DNA from: RYN-230 sp963704995 | GTDB lineage: Bacteria; Actinomycetota; Actinomycetes; Streptosporangiales; Streptosporangiaceae | Assembly: GCA_963704995.1 (NCBI GenBank) | Contig: CAVPIM010000005.1 | Coordinates: 310,001 to 374,000 of the forward strand | Direction of reading: 5' to 3' | DNA: 64,000 bases | In this document: piece after piece, positions 17,715-26,290 of the stretch | How positions within the stretch are numbered: position 1 is the stretch's first letter | Layout of the letters: every line of letters starts with the position of its first letter | Made by a program: the position numbers and the translations under genes | The notes under the pieces: generated by a model | The model's database searches: none | Seen by the model: the letters and a program-made list of their open reading frames with translations, nothing else | Told to the model about the DNA's origin: nothing

Positions 17715-18245
17715 TCATCCTGATCCAGCCGGCGCCGGGGCGGCGGTGAAGTCACCGGCCGCCACCCGCAGCCCGCGGAGCAGGCTGAAGAGCTGCTCGC
17801 GCTGCGCCGGGTCGAACCCGGCCAGGCCGAACTCGGCGCCCATCAGGTCCGTGGTGGCCCGGCTCATCACGTCACGGCCACGCCCGGTGATCTCCGCGAG
17901 CTTGCCCCGGCCGTCCTGCGGGTTGGGCCGCCGGACCACGAGGCCATGGCGCTCCAGCCGGTCGATGGTGTTGGTGGCGCTGGTGGGGTGCACCATCAGC
18001 CGCTCGCCGATGACCCGCATCGGCAGCGCCCCCCGGCGGCTGAAGCTGAGCAGGACGAGTGCCTCGTAGCGGGCGAAGGTCAGCCCGTAGGGCCGGAGCA
18101 CGGCGTCGAGTTCGGCCAGCAGGATCTGCTGCGCCCGCATGATGGAGGTGACCGCGGCCATCGCGTCGGAACGACCGAATCGCTGCTCCCAGGTCTCGGC
18201 CGCCCGGGCGATCGGGTCGAAAGGCAGTTCCAGCGGCGTCGGCAC
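17715..18245 (-). CDS. MarR family transcriptional regulator
   Basis: 176 residues. MarR core: LTFARYEALVLLSFSRRGALPM, then GERLMVHPTSATNTIDRLERHGLVVRRPNPQDGRGKLAEITGRG. The DxRxK-type wing (DGRGK) is intact. GTG 18245 is chosen because the hexamer TAGCGT (18257-18252) ends exactly six bases before it; GTG 18251 would abut the hexamer. Possible target sites lie in the 270-base divergent gap upstream: two direct repeats at 18283-18316 and a symmetric element at 18392-18406. It is convergent with the propeller gene. Confidence 0.87.
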   Translation of the reverse strand: MPTPLELPFDPIARAAETWEQRFGRSDAMAAVTSIMRAQQILLAELDAVLRPYGLTFARYEALVLLSFSRRGALPMRVIGERLMVHPTSATNTIDRLERHGLVVRRPNPQDGRGKLAEITGRGRDVMSRATTDLMGAEFGLAGFDPAQREQLFSLLRGLRVAAGDFTAAPAPAGSG

Positions 18246-18282
18246 AGGCACACGCTACCCGTGGACCCCCGGGGTTCCATGA

Positions 18283-18316
18283 GGGTGAGCGGGATTAGAT
18301 CAGGGTGACCCGGATT
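18283..18316. promoter_or_regulatory. Two direct repeats GGGTGASCSGGATT, 20 bases apart
   Basis: GGGTGAGCGGGATT at 18283-18296 and GGGTGACCCGGATT at 18303-18316 differ at two positions. They are spaced exactly two helical turns, so one protein dimer or pair could bind both on one face. They lie 38-71 bases upstream of the MarR start. Confidence 0.4.
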
Positions 18317-18391
18317 TGCCGCCTCGCCTCATAGTGCGGCTGGGGTCGCGGCCGCCGCCCGGGGCATGGCGTCCCATACCGCACCTAGTCA

Positions 18392-18406
18392 GTAACAACT
18401 AGTTAC
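18392..18406. promoter_or_regulatory. Inverted repeat GTAAC-N5-GTTAC with inner AACTAGTT
   Basis: GTAACAACTAGTTAC lies in an AT-richer patch of the gap between the divergent MarR and ABC-like genes. The inner AACTAGTT (18397-18404) is also a perfect palindrome. MarR sites are often of this size, so this is a candidate operator. Confidence 0.4.
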
Positions 18407-18517
18407 CTAGCGTGACACCTACGTACCCGCGAGTTATATTGCCTGCTGGGGGCACCCTGCAGGCCGTCGCTTGCCGACGGCACACTGCTGGTGGCCCGGC
18501 AGCGACGGGAGCGGCGC

Positions 18518-19300
18518 ATGCGGTCCAGCTATGGCACCACGGGGATGACCCCGGTGCTGGCCGCGGGCGTGGGCATCCGGCACGGCTGGACCTGGGTGCT
18601 CCGGGCGGCCAGCTTCCGGCTGGAGGTCCCGGAGGCCGGGCGTCCCGCGATCGGCATCGCCATCACCCGGGAAACCGCGCGGGCCGCCGTGATCGACCTG
18701 CTGGGCGGGCTGGCCCGGCCGGCATACGGCGAACTCCGGGTGCTCGGCCAGGACCTGACCACCGCCCAGGGCCGGGCCGCGGTGCGCCGCTACGTCGGGA
18801 TCGCCCGGCTGTCGGCCCGGCCGCAGCCCGGCCGCCGGGTACGCGGGCTGGTCGGCCACGCCGCACGGGTGGCCAACCTGCCGGGGCGGGACTGCGAGGT
18901 GCTGGCGGCCGCCATCCTGGACCGGCTGGCCCTGACCCCCTGGGCGGACGTGCCGGTCCGGGCCGCGCCCACGGTGATCGCCCGCCGGGCGAAGCTGGCC
19001 GCCGCCGTCGTGCACGAGCCCGAACTGCTGCTGATCGACGGCCTGCTGGACGGCCTCGGCCCCGGCGATACCGAGAACGTCGCGGCCACCCTCCGGGACC
19101 TGGGCCGGGACACCGCGATCGTGGCCACCGGCCGCGACCCGGCGGCGCTCGCGCTGGCCTGCGGCGAGGTCCTGACGCTCGCCGACGGGATCATCGTCCG
19201 CAATTTAGCCGCCCGCGCCGCCCCGCCGCCCGCGCCGCCCGGCCGGGGGGCGCCCCCGCGGGCCCCGGGACCCCGCCGGGTCTGCCTTAGGCTGGACTAG
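18518..19300 (+). CDS. Degenerate ABC-transporter ATPase-like protein
   Basis: 260 residues laid out like an ABC ATPase but without its catalytic motifs. The Walker A place reads IAITRETARAAVIDLLGGL, with no GxxGxGK[ST]. The signature place reads VIARRAKLAAAVVHEPELLLIDG, with no LSGGQ. Walker B keeps LLLID but lacks the following glutamate. Flanking elements are conserved: GELRVLGQDL and IVATGRDPAALALACGEVLTLADG. It probably cannot hydrolyse ATP and may be structural or regulatory. ATG 18518 has GGGAG six bases upstream; GTG 18491 is an alternative. The stop TAG abuts the next gene's GTG. Confidence 0.75.
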   Translation: MRSSYGTTGMTPVLAAGVGIRHGWTWVLRAASFRLEVPEAGRPAIGIAITRETARAAVIDLLGGLARPAYGELRVLGQDLTTAQGRAAVRRYVGIARLSARPQPGRRVRGLVGHAARVANLPGRDCEVLAAAILDRLALTPWADVPVRAAPTVIARRAKLAAAVVHEPELLLIDGLLDGLGPGDTENVAATLRDLGRDTAIVATGRDPAALALACGEVLTLADGIIVRNLAARAAPPPAPPGRGAPPRAPGPRRVCLRLD

Positions 19301-20197
19301 GTGAACTGGAATCTGCTGACATGCGCGGTCACGCACCATGTCAGCTACTCGCCGGCGGAGCCTGAGGTCCGGGCCAGGCTGCGGACGGCCGCCCCCTCGG
19401 GCGAGGCGTGGCAATGCCTGCGGTGCGCGACGTTCGTGCCCGGGCCGCCGGCCGGATCCGGTCCCGCCGTCGCGGCTCCCCGCGTGCGCCGCGACGCCGA
19501 ACTGCGCAGTGCCCTGATCCTGCGCTTCTTTGCCGTGGAACGTTTCGTGCGCGCGATCGTCTTCGGGTTCATCGCCTACGGCGTATGGCGGTTCAAGTAT
19601 TCGCGGTACTCGATCCAGCGGGAGTTCAACCGTGAGTACCCGGAGGTCCGGAACCTGCTGCACGAACTGGGGTACAACGTCAATGGCTCCGGCCTGGTCG
19701 GCCTGATCCGGCATACGTTCACGCTGGACCAGAGCACGCTGACCTGGCTGGCCATCGGCGCAGCCGCCTACACGGTGGTGGTGGCCCTCGAGGCGATCGC
19801 CCTGTGGCGGCTCAAGCGCTGGGGCGAGTACTTCGCCATGGTGGCGACCTGCGCGGGCATCCCCTACGAGATCTACGAGCTGGTGGCCAAGGTCACCGCG
19901 CTGCGGATGACCGCTTTCCTCATCAACGTGGCCCTGGTGGTCTACCTGGTGCTGAGCAAGCGCCTGTTCGGGGCCCGGGGCGGGAAGAAGGCCTACGACG
20001 CCCGGCTGCGCAGCGAGTCGGTGATGCAGGCGGCCGTCGACGCCGCGGCCGCCGCCTCCGGCCAGCCGGACGACACCCCGGTGCCGCTGATGCCCGTGCC
20101 GGACGGCACAGCCTCCGGAGGCGTGGAGACCGGCCGGGCCGGGACCGGCCGCCCGGCCGCAGAGGGCGCCGGAGCCCACGCCGGAGGCGATAGCTGA
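19301..20197 (+). CDS. DUF2127-like membrane protein with CxxC head
   Basis: 298 residues. The N-terminus carries CAVTHH and WQCLRC, a possible metal site. At least four hydrophobic segments follow: FVRAIVFGFIAYGVW, LTWLAIGAAAYTVVVALEAIALW, EYFAMVATCAGIPYEIYELV and TAFLINVALVVYLVL. The tail is low-complexity Ala/Gly/Pro. The layout matches DUF2127 predicted membrane proteins of unknown role. GTG 19301 directly follows the TAG stop of the ABC-like gene, so translation may be coupled. A TAGGCT hexamer seven bases upstream could also give a separate leaderless transcript. Confidence 0.8.
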   Translation: MNWNLLTCAVTHHVSYSPAEPEVRARLRTAAPSGEAWQCLRCATFVPGPPAGSGPAVAAPRVRRDAELRSALILRFFAVERFVRAIVFGFIAYGVWRFKYSRYSIQREFNREYPEVRNLLHELGYNVNGSGLVGLIRHTFTLDQSTLTWLAIGAAAYTVVVALEAIALWRLKRWGEYFAMVATCAGIPYEIYELVAKVTALRMTAFLINVALVVYLVLSKRLFGARGGKKAYDARLRSESVMQAAVDAAAAASGQPDDTPVPLMPVPDGTASGGVETGRAGTGRPAAEGAGAHAGGDS

Positions 20198-20220
20198 GCC
20201 ACCGCGGGGCGGACGGCCGG

Positions 20221-21222
20221 TTAGCTGAGACCCCGGCCGATGAGCTCGTCGGCGGCGGAATAGGGATCCAGCTCGCCGGCGGCGACCCGCCCGGCCAGGC
20301 CGTCGATCCGCTCGTCCCCGGGCAGCCCGCCCATCCGCGCCCGCAGCTCGGCCAGCGCGATCGCCGAGATCTCCTCGCGGGCGCGGGCGCGGCGCCTGCG
20401 CTCACCCTCGCCCGAGCGGCCGAGCCAGGCCCGGTGCTCGTCCAGCCTGGTGATCAGCTCGTCGATGCCCTCGCCCGCCGCCGCCGTAGCCGAGACGATC
20501 GGGGGCTTCCAGTCGCCTTCCCCGTGCCGGGCCATGGCGATCATGCCGCGCAGATCCCGCACCGCCTCCTGGGCCCCGGGCTTGTCGCTCTTGTTGACCA
20601 CGAACACGTCGCCGATCTCCAGGATGCCCGCCTTGGCCGCCTGGATCGCGTCGCCCAGGCCCGGGGCCACGATGACCATGGTGGAGTCGGCCATGCCCGC
20701 GATCTCGACCTCGGCCTGGCCCACCCCGACCGTCTCGATCAGGACCACGTCGAAGCCCGCCGCGTCGAGCACCCGCACCGCCTGCGGGGTGGCCCCGGAC
20801 AGGCCGCCCAGGTGACCGCGGCTGGCCATGGACCGGATGAACACCCCCTGGTCCGTGGCGTGCTGCTGCATCCGGACCCGGTCCCCGAGCAGCGCGCCCC
20901 CGGTGAACGGCGAGGTCGGGTCGATGGCCAGCACCGCGACCCGCAGTCCCTGCCCGCGGTACGCGGCCACCAGGGCGCCGGCGACCGTGGACTTGCCCAC
21001 TCCCGGCGAGCCGGTGAGCCCCAGCACCCGGGCCTTCCCGGTCAGCGGGGCCAGCGCTTTCATCGCCGCCCGCAGCTGCGGCGCGCCGTTCTCCACCAGC
21101 GACAGCAGCCGCCCCAGGGCCCGCGCGTCACCGTCGCGGGCCCGCTCGATAGCCTCCGCCGGGCCGGCCGCCGGGCCGGCGGCCAGCCCGTGGTCCGTGG
21201 CGGGAGAGCGTGTCTCAGCCAC
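20221..21222 (-). CDS. meaB: Methylmalonyl/isobutyryl-CoA mutase-associated GTPase MeaB
   Basis: 333-residue G3E-family P-loop GTPase. It escorts adenosylcobalamin-dependent mutases, protecting them from inactivation and gating cofactor loading. Walker A is GLTGSPGVGKSTVAG; switch/Walker B is VLIETVGVGQAEVEI; the guanine-specificity motif is VVNKSD. GTG 21222 overlaps the thiolase stop by eight bases, so the two are coupled. The frame stays open upstream, but only as an overlap with thiolase. Its client is most likely the IcmA-type mutase at 13472-15130. Confidence 0.95.
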   Translation of the reverse strand: MAETRSPATDHGLAAGPAAGPAEAIERARDGDARALGRLLSLVENGAPQLRAAMKALAPLTGKARVLGLTGSPGVGKSTVAGALVAAYRGQGLRVAVLAIDPTSPFTGGALLGDRVRMQQHATDQGVFIRSMASRGHLGGLSGATPQAVRVLDAAGFDVVLIETVGVGQAEVEIAGMADSTMVIVAPGLGDAIQAAKAGILEIGDVFVVNKSDKPGAQEAVRDLRGMIAMARHGEGDWKPPIVSATAAAGEGIDELITRLDEHRAWLGRSGEGERRRRARAREEISAIALAELRARMGGLPGDERIDGLAGRVAAGELDPYSAADELIGRGLS

Positions 21223-22414
21223 GTGCGGCCGCGGCGGGCACCTCGAACAGCAGCGCGCTGCCCTGGCCGCCGCCACCGCACAGCGCGGCCGCGCCCAGCC
21301 CGCCGCCACGCCGGCCGAGCTCGTGCACCAGGTGCAGGGCGATCCGGGCGCCGGACGCCCCGATGGGGTGGCCGAGGGCGATAGCCCCGCCGTTCACGTT
21401 GACCTTCTCGTCCCCGACGCCCAGGTCGCGCATGGACTGGATGGCGACCGCGGCGAACGCCTCGTTGATCTCGATCAGGTCCAGATCTGACACGCCCAGC
21501 CCGGCCTTGCCGAGCGCGCGCCGGATCGCGGCCGACGGCTGGGACTGCAGCGAGGTGTCCGGGCCGGCCACGACGCCGTGCGCGCCCACCGTGGCCAGCA
21601 CCGGCGCGCCGCGGCGGGCGGCGGCCTCAGCCGACATCACGACCACGGCGCAGGCGCCGTCGGAGATCTGCGAGGACGAGGCGGCCGTGATCGTGCCGTC
21701 GGCGGCGAACGCGGGCCGCAGCGCGCTCAGCCCTTCCGCGGTGGTGTCCGGGCGCACGCCCTCGTCGGTGTCAAACACGACCGGCTCACCGCGGCGCTGC
21801 GGCACCGGGACGCCGGCGATCTCGCCGGCCAGCAGGCCGTCCTTGATCGCGGTCGCGGCCCTCTGGTGCGACTGGGCCGAGAACGCGTCCTGCTCCGCGC
21901 GGCTGATGCCCAGCCTGGCGTTGTGCCGGTCGGTGAGCTCACCCATCGGCGAGTGGTCGAACGCGTCGGTCAGGCCATCGCGGGCCATCGCGTCCAGCAG
22001 CTCGATGGAGCCGTACTTGTGCCCGGCCCGGGACCCGGGCAGCAGGTGCGGCGCGCTGGTCATGGACTCCATGCCGCCCGCCACCACCACGTCGAACTCC
22101 CCCGCCCGGATGAGCTGCGCGGCGAGCGCGATCGCGTCCAGGCCGGACAGGCACACCTTGTTGATCGTCATGGACGGGACCGACATCGGGATGCCGGCCG
22201 CGACCGCGGCCTGCCGGGCCGGGTTCTGTCCCGCCCCGGCCTGGAGCACGTGGCCCATGATCACGTAATCAGCCTGGCTGCCGGTAAGGCCGGCCCGCTC
22301 CAGCGCGGCCCTGATCACGACCCCGCCCAGATCCGCGGCCGTAAAGTCCCTGAGCGAGCCGAGCAACCGGCCCACGGCCGTCCTCGCTCCCCCGGCGATC
22401 ACTGCTTCCCGCAT
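21215..22414 (-). CDS. Acetyl-CoA C-acetyltransferase (thiolase)
   Basis: 399-residue thiolase, joining or cleaving acetoacetyl-CoA and related 3-ketoacyl-CoAs. The nucleophilic cysteine is in NKVCLSGLDA, the catalytic histidine in NGGAIALGHPIGASGAR and the second cysteine in CGGGGQGSA. The length is normal. ATG 22414 is preceded by GGAAGG. Upstream of and overlapping meaB, and divergent from the methylmalonyl-CoA epimerase gene. Together these connect acetyl-CoA with branched and propionyl-type acyl-CoAs. Confidence 0.95.
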   Translation of the reverse strand: MREAVIAGGARTAVGRLLGSLRDFTAADLGGVVIRAALERAGLTGSQADYVIMGHVLQAGAGQNPARQAAVAAGIPMSVPSMTINKVCLSGLDAIALAAQLIRAGEFDVVVAGGMESMTSAPHLLPGSRAGHKYGSIELLDAMARDGLTDAFDHSPMGELTDRHNARLGISRAEQDAFSAQSHQRAATAIKDGLLAGEIAGVPVPQRRGEPVVFDTDEGVRPDTTAEGLSALRPAFAADGTITAASSSQISDGACAVVVMSAEAAARRGAPVLATVGAHGVVAGPDTSLQSQPSAAIRRALGKAGLGVSDLDLIEINEAFAAVAIQSMRDLGVGDEKVNVNGGAIALGHPIGASGARIALHLVHELGRRGGGLGAAALCGGGGQGSALLFEVPAAAARG

Positions 22415-22542
22415 GCCGCAACCTTCCGCCGCGCTGCCCGGCACCGTGCCCGCCGCGGCGGTGCCCACCCTGGCTATCGCGGCACCAGGGCCTCTGCCAC
22501 GATACCCAGGGAAAGGTTCCCGCCCCAGGATGGAGGCTGCCC

Positions 22543-22968
22543 GTGCTGCTCCGGATCGATCACGTCGGGATGGCCTGCCGCAGCCTCGACGAGGCGATCG
22601 CCCGCTACGAATCCACCTTCTCGCTGACCGTGGCCAGCCGTGAGGAGAATCCCGAGCAGGGCGTCCGCGAGGCGATGCTGCAGGTCGGGGAGGCCGCCGG
22701 CGGCCCGACCTGGATCCAGCTGCTCGAGCCGCTGGGCCCGGACACCCCCGTGGGCAAGTTCATCGGCCGCCGCGGTGAGGGGATCCATCACGTGGGTTAC
22801 GCCGTGGCCGATATCACGGCCGCGCTCGCCTCGATCGGGGCGACGGACGTCCGCCTGATCGACCAGCGGCCCCGGCACGGGTCGATGGGCGCGTCGATCG
22901 CCTTCCTGCACCCGGCGGACCTCGGCGGGGTGCTCACCGAATTGGTCCAACCACTGAGGCCCGAGTAA
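22543..22968 (+). CDS. mce: Methylmalonyl-CoA epimerase
   Basis: 141-residue vicinal-oxygen-chelate fold enzyme converting (S)- to (R)-methylmalonyl-CoA for the mutase step. Metal ligand positions are visible: H7 in IDHVGMA, a glutamine/glutamate region in WIQLLEPLG, H in GIHHVGYAV and E in VLTELVQPL. GTG 22543 follows a GGAGG. It is divergent from the thiolase-meaB operon across 128 bases that must hold both promoters. Confidence 0.94.
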   Translation: MLLRIDHVGMACRSLDEAIARYESTFSLTVASREENPEQGVREAMLQVGEAAGGPTWIQLLEPLGPDTPVGKFIGRRGEGIHHVGYAVADITAALASIGATDVRLIDQRPRHGSMGASIAFLHPADLGGVLTELVQPLRPE

Positions 22969-23272
22969 TCCCATAACGGGAAATATCCTGGTATGTGACC
23001 GTATGCGGCAAGAGCACGTTCCGCCGGTACCGGCGCAACCCGAACCAGGTGATCGCGAATAAGGGAAAAAGCGCCGTTCTGCGGCAAGAGGAAACCTGAA
23101 GCCGCCGCTAACGCCGGCCCGGTAAGGCTATGCTGCCAGGCACGGGCGAGCGGCACACTCCGCGCCTGCTGGGTTGGGGGCGGCCTGCTACGGCGTCCTA
23201 GGCCTGGGGAGCGGATCGCGATGCCCTTTGCCCGCCTCCGCAAGTCCCCTCGTCTACCCAGGATCAAGCCAC
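22969..23272 (+). other. Gap before the DivIVA-like gene, likely its promoter region
   Basis: No gene seen. TGCGGCAAGAG occurs twice (23004-23014 and 23080-23090). GGTAAGGCTATGCT near 23120-23135 contains a TATGCT -10-like hexamer that would give a leader of about 140 bases. Confidence 0.4.
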
Positions 23273-24718
23273 ATGCAGCCTGAAATCGACGCCCAGCTCA
23301 GCAACTTCTTCGAGGAAACCACCCCCCGCGAGTTCGCGCGGGTGATGCGCGGCTACGACCCGCATCAGGTTGACGAATACTTCAAGCAACTTGACGGCGA
23401 GGTGCGCCAGCACCGCGAGCAGGTTCAGGCGTTGCAGCAGGAGCTGTCCGACGCGCACCGGCAGATCCGGGAGCAGGAGCGGCCCACCTACGCTGGCCTG
23501 GGCTCTCGCATTGAGCAGCTGCTGCGGCTGGCCGAGGAGCAGGCCACCGAGATCGCGCAGGAGGCCCGGTCGGCCGCCAACGAGCTCAACGCGGCGGCCA
23601 AGGTTGACGCGGCGGAAGTCCGGGCGGCGGCCGAGAACGAGGCGGCCGAGCTGCGGGCCAACGCCAAGCGGGAGACCGACGAGCAGCGGGCGTCGGCGGA
23701 GCGCGAGGCCGATGCGATCAAGACCGGGGCCCGGCGTGAGGCAGACGAGCTGACGTCGACCACCGAGCGGGAAGTGGCCAAGCTGCGGGCCACCGCCGAC
23801 CATGAGGTCGCGGAGAAGCGGGCGTCGATCGAGCGGGACATCGCCAAGCTGCGCACCACCACCGAGCGGGAGGTGGCCCAGCTCAAGGCGTCCGCCAAGC
23901 GGGAGCGCGACGAGATCCTCACCACCTCCAAGCGCCAGGCGGACGAGATGCGCAGCCAGGCGCAGCGCATCCTGGAGGAGAGCGAGGCGCAGCGGGCGCA
24001 GGCCGAGGGCGAGTTCGAGATCCAGCTGGCGTCCCGTCGCGAGGAAGCGGAGCGGCAGGAGGCCGAGCGGCTGGCCGCGGCCCAGTCCGCCACCCAGAAG
24101 CTGGTCAGCGAGGCCGAGCAGCGGGCCGCCACGGCCGAGCAGCGGGCCGCCAAGGCCAGCGCCCAGGCCGAGCAGACCCGGCGTGAAGCCGACCAGCACT
24201 CCCGGCAGCTGGTCGGCAACGCGAAGAAGAACGCCGACCAGATAGTCGCCCAGGCGAAGTCCCAGGCCGAGCAGCTGCTGGCCGACACCAAGTCCGAGAT
24301 CGAGCGGCACCGCGCCGGGGCGCAGCGCGAGGTCGACGAGCTGTCGAAGCAGAAGGAGAGCATCTCCACTCACCTGGCCCAGATCAGCCAGCTGCTGGGT
24401 ACCCAGATGCCAGGCCTGGCCGACGCGCTCCAGCCCCGGCAGCAGGCCGTGGGCACGGGCGCCAAGGCCGTCGGCCCGGCGCCGAGCGCACCGGCACCGG
24501 CCAGCTCGCCGCAGTCGGCTCCGGCGGCTCCCCCGCGCAACGGCGGCCCGGCCGCCGCCGCGCCGGCCGCTCAGGCGCCGCAGGCCACCACCCGGCAGGC
24601 GGCCCAGCCGACGCAGCAGGCCCGCGCCCCACAGGGCGGCCAGCAGGCGGCCCCGGCGGCCAAGCAGCCGGTCTCGGCCAAGGGCAAGGGCAACGACGAC
24701 GAGTGGTGGACCGAGTAA
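23273..24718 (+). CDS. DivIVA-domain coiled-coil cytoskeletal protein
   Basis: 481 residues. The DivIVA membrane-curvature domain is at the N-terminus (REFARVMRGYDPHQVDEYF). A continuous Ala/Glu/Arg-rich coiled coil covers about residues 40-385, with many repeats of the type EREV-KLRA. The tail is low-complexity Ala/Pro/Gln and ends in the acidic-aromatic motif DDEWWTE. In actinobacteria such proteins (Scy/FilP-like, often misnamed cellulose-binding) organise polar growth. ATG 23273 is preceded by AGGA at 10 bases. A hairpin terminator follows at 24760. Confidence 0.88.
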   Translation: MQPEIDAQLSNFFEETTPREFARVMRGYDPHQVDEYFKQLDGEVRQHREQVQALQQELSDAHRQIREQERPTYAGLGSRIEQLLRLAEEQATEIAQEARSAANELNAAAKVDAAEVRAAAENEAAELRANAKRETDEQRASAEREADAIKTGARREADELTSTTEREVAKLRATADHEVAEKRASIERDIAKLRTTTEREVAQLKASAKRERDEILTTSKRQADEMRSQAQRILEESEAQRAQAEGEFEIQLASRREEAERQEAERLAAAQSATQKLVSEAEQRAATAEQRAAKASAQAEQTRREADQHSRQLVGNAKKNADQIVAQAKSQAEQLLADTKSEIERHRAGAQREVDELSKQKESISTHLAQISQLLGTQMPGLADALQPRQQAVGTGAKAVGPAPSAPAPASSPQSAPAAPPRNGGPAAAAPAAQAPQATTRQAAQPTQQARAPQGGQQAAPAAKQPVSAKGKGNDDEWWTE

Positions 24719-24759
24719 GGCCCGCGACGAGCGGGGCGTAACGCTCACCACGAGCCAGG

Positions 24760-24788
24760 CGGTGGCCGGTGCTTAGCACCGGCCACCG
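24760..24788 (+). terminator. Hairpin between convergent genes
   Basis: A perfect 13-pair stem CGGTGGCCGGTGC / GCACCGGCCACCG around a TTA loop, followed by TTCGTTGT on the plus strand. It lies between the DivIVA-like stop (24718) and the SDR stop (24801) and would terminate the plus transcript. Confidence 0.75.
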
Positions 24789-24800
24789 TTCGTTGTCCCG

Positions 24801-25565
24801 CTAGCTCATCGCGGTCTGGCCGCCGTCGATGAGCAGCACCTGACCGGTCATGTACGAGGACGCCTCGCTGGCCAGGAACACCGCGGGGCCGGACATCTCA
24901 TCCGGGCGGGCCCACCGGTGCATGGGTACCGTCGCCACGGTGGCGGGTCCGGCGGTCTCGTCTTCCCAGAGGTTGCGGTTCAGCTCGGTCGCGGTCCACC
25001 CGGGGCACAGCGCGTTGACCCGGATGCCGCTGGCCGCCCACTCGACGGCCAGTGACTTGGTCAGCGAGATCAGGCCCGCCTTGGCCGCACCGTACGGGGA
25101 CAGGAACGGCGCCGCGCTCACCCCGGCTACCGACGCCACGTTGATGACCGAGCCGGTGCCCCGTTCCATCAGGTGCGGGCCGACGGCATGGCACACGTAC
25201 ACGGCCGAGTCGAGGTTCAGCCGCATCAGCTTGTCCCAGCCGGACAGCCGCAGGTCCAGGAACGGCACCATGAAGCTGGACCCGCCCGCGTTGTTCACCA
25301 CGATGTCGATGCCGCCCAGCTGGTCGAGGGCCGCGGCCACCGCGGCGTCCACCGGCTCTTGCTTCGTGACGTCGGCGGGAATGACGAAGGCCTTGCGCCC
25401 CAGCGCGGCCACCTGCGCGGCGGTCTCGGCCAGCCCATCCTCGCCCCGGGCCACCAGGGCCAGGTCCGCCCCGGCCCCGGCCAGGGCGACCGCGATGGCC
25501 TGGCCTATCCCCCGCGAGGCCCCGGTGATGAAAGCCTTCTTGCCCGTCAGGTCGAAGAGCGGCAC
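24801..25565 (-). CDS. SDR family NAD(P)-dependent oxidoreductase
   Basis: 254-residue classical short-chain dehydrogenase. Cofactor motif ITGASRGIGQA; NNAG at VNNAGGSS; catalytic Ser in VASVAG; catalytic YxxxK at YGAAK. The C-terminal stretch SSYMTGQVLLIDGGQ is typical. GTG 25565 has AAGGA six bases upstream and starts two bases after the hydrolase stop, so the two form an operon. The substrate is not predictable; the sequence resembles the FabG/3-oxoacyl or gluconate 5-dehydrogenase group. Confidence 0.92.
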   Translation of the reverse strand: MPLFDLTGKKAFITGASRGIGQAIAVALAGAGADLALVARGEDGLAETAAQVAALGRKAFVIPADVTKQEPVDAAVAAALDQLGGIDIVVNNAGGSSFMVPFLDLRLSGWDKLMRLNLDSAVYVCHAVGPHLMERGTGSVINVASVAGVSAAPFLSPYGAAKAGLISLTKSLAVEWAASGIRVNALCPGWTATELNRNLWEDETAGPATVATVPMHRWARPDEMSGPAVFLASEASSYMTGQVLLIDGGQTAMS

Positions 25566-25567
25566 GG

Positions 25568-26281
25568 TCAGTCCTTCCACTCGGTGGGTAGCGGCACGGC
25601 GGCCGGGTTCACCCGGCGCACGATCTCGTTCAGCACAATACGGACGTAGGGCTCGCCCACCCACAGGTGCTTGGCCCGGTCCACCGCGATCAGCTCGGCC
25701 TGCGGCACCCGGGCGAACCGGCGCCGCGCCTCGTCCGGCCGCAGGTAGTCATCCAGCTCCGGGACCAGCACCAGCAGTGGCTTGCCCGCCGCGGCCCAGG
25801 CGTCCAGGTCCGCATCGCCCGCGCGGTGCAGCGCGGGCGACAGCAGGATCGCTCCCTCAACGGCCATGCCGGCGCCCCACTTCAGCGCCAGCTCGGTACC
25901 GAACGACCAGCCCACCAGCCACGGCCGGGGCAGCCCGGCCGCGGCGGCGAAGCGGACAGCGGCGGCCACATCGTGCTGCTCGGCCTCGCCGTCACCGAAC
26001 TCACCCTGGCTGCGGCCGTGCTCCGACGAGGTGCCCCGGGTGTTGAAGCGCAGCACGGCCAGGTCGGCCAGGGCGGGCAGCCGGTAGGAGGCCTTGCGCA
26101 GGATGTGGCTGTCCATCATGCCGCCGTGCGTGGGCAGCGGATGCAGGCAGACGAGCGTGGCCACCGGATCGCGCTGGCCGGGCAGCGCCAGCTCGCCGAC
26201 CAGGTCGATCCCGTCGTCGGTGTGCAGGGTGACCGGCTCCCGCCGGGCTGGCAGGACAGTACTCGCCCTGATCTCACTCAT
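25568..26281 (-). CDS. Alpha/beta hydrolase
   Basis: 237 residues. Strand and oxyanion region LVCLHPLPTHGGMMDSHILRK; nucleophile elbow GWSFGTE (Ser); candidate acid in VPELDDYLRP; catalytic His in RAKHLWVG. It resembles short dienelactone-hydrolase or CocE-type esterases. ATG 26281 is preceded by GGGGAAAC. It is first in an operon with the downstream SDR. Immediately upstream is a 16-base tandem repeat that probably includes or displaces the promoter. Confidence 0.88.
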   Translation of the reverse strand: MSEIRASTVLPARREPVTLHTDDGIDLVGELALPGQRDPVATLVCLHPLPTHGGMMDSHILRKASYRLPALADLAVLRFNTRGTSSEHGRSQGEFGDGEAEQHDVAAAVRFAAAAGLPRPWLVGWSFGTELALKWGAGMAVEGAILLSPALHRAGDADLDAWAAAGKPLLVLVPELDDYLRPDEARRRFARVPQAELIAVDRAKHLWVGEPYVRIVLNEIVRRVNPAAVPLPTEWKD

Positions 26282-26290
26282 CGTTTCCCC

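Noticed and set aside
18412..19290. 292-codon plus-strand open frame over the ABC-like gene
   Set aside because: Out of frame with the recognisable ATPase layout and almost only Gly/Arg/Pro/Ala.
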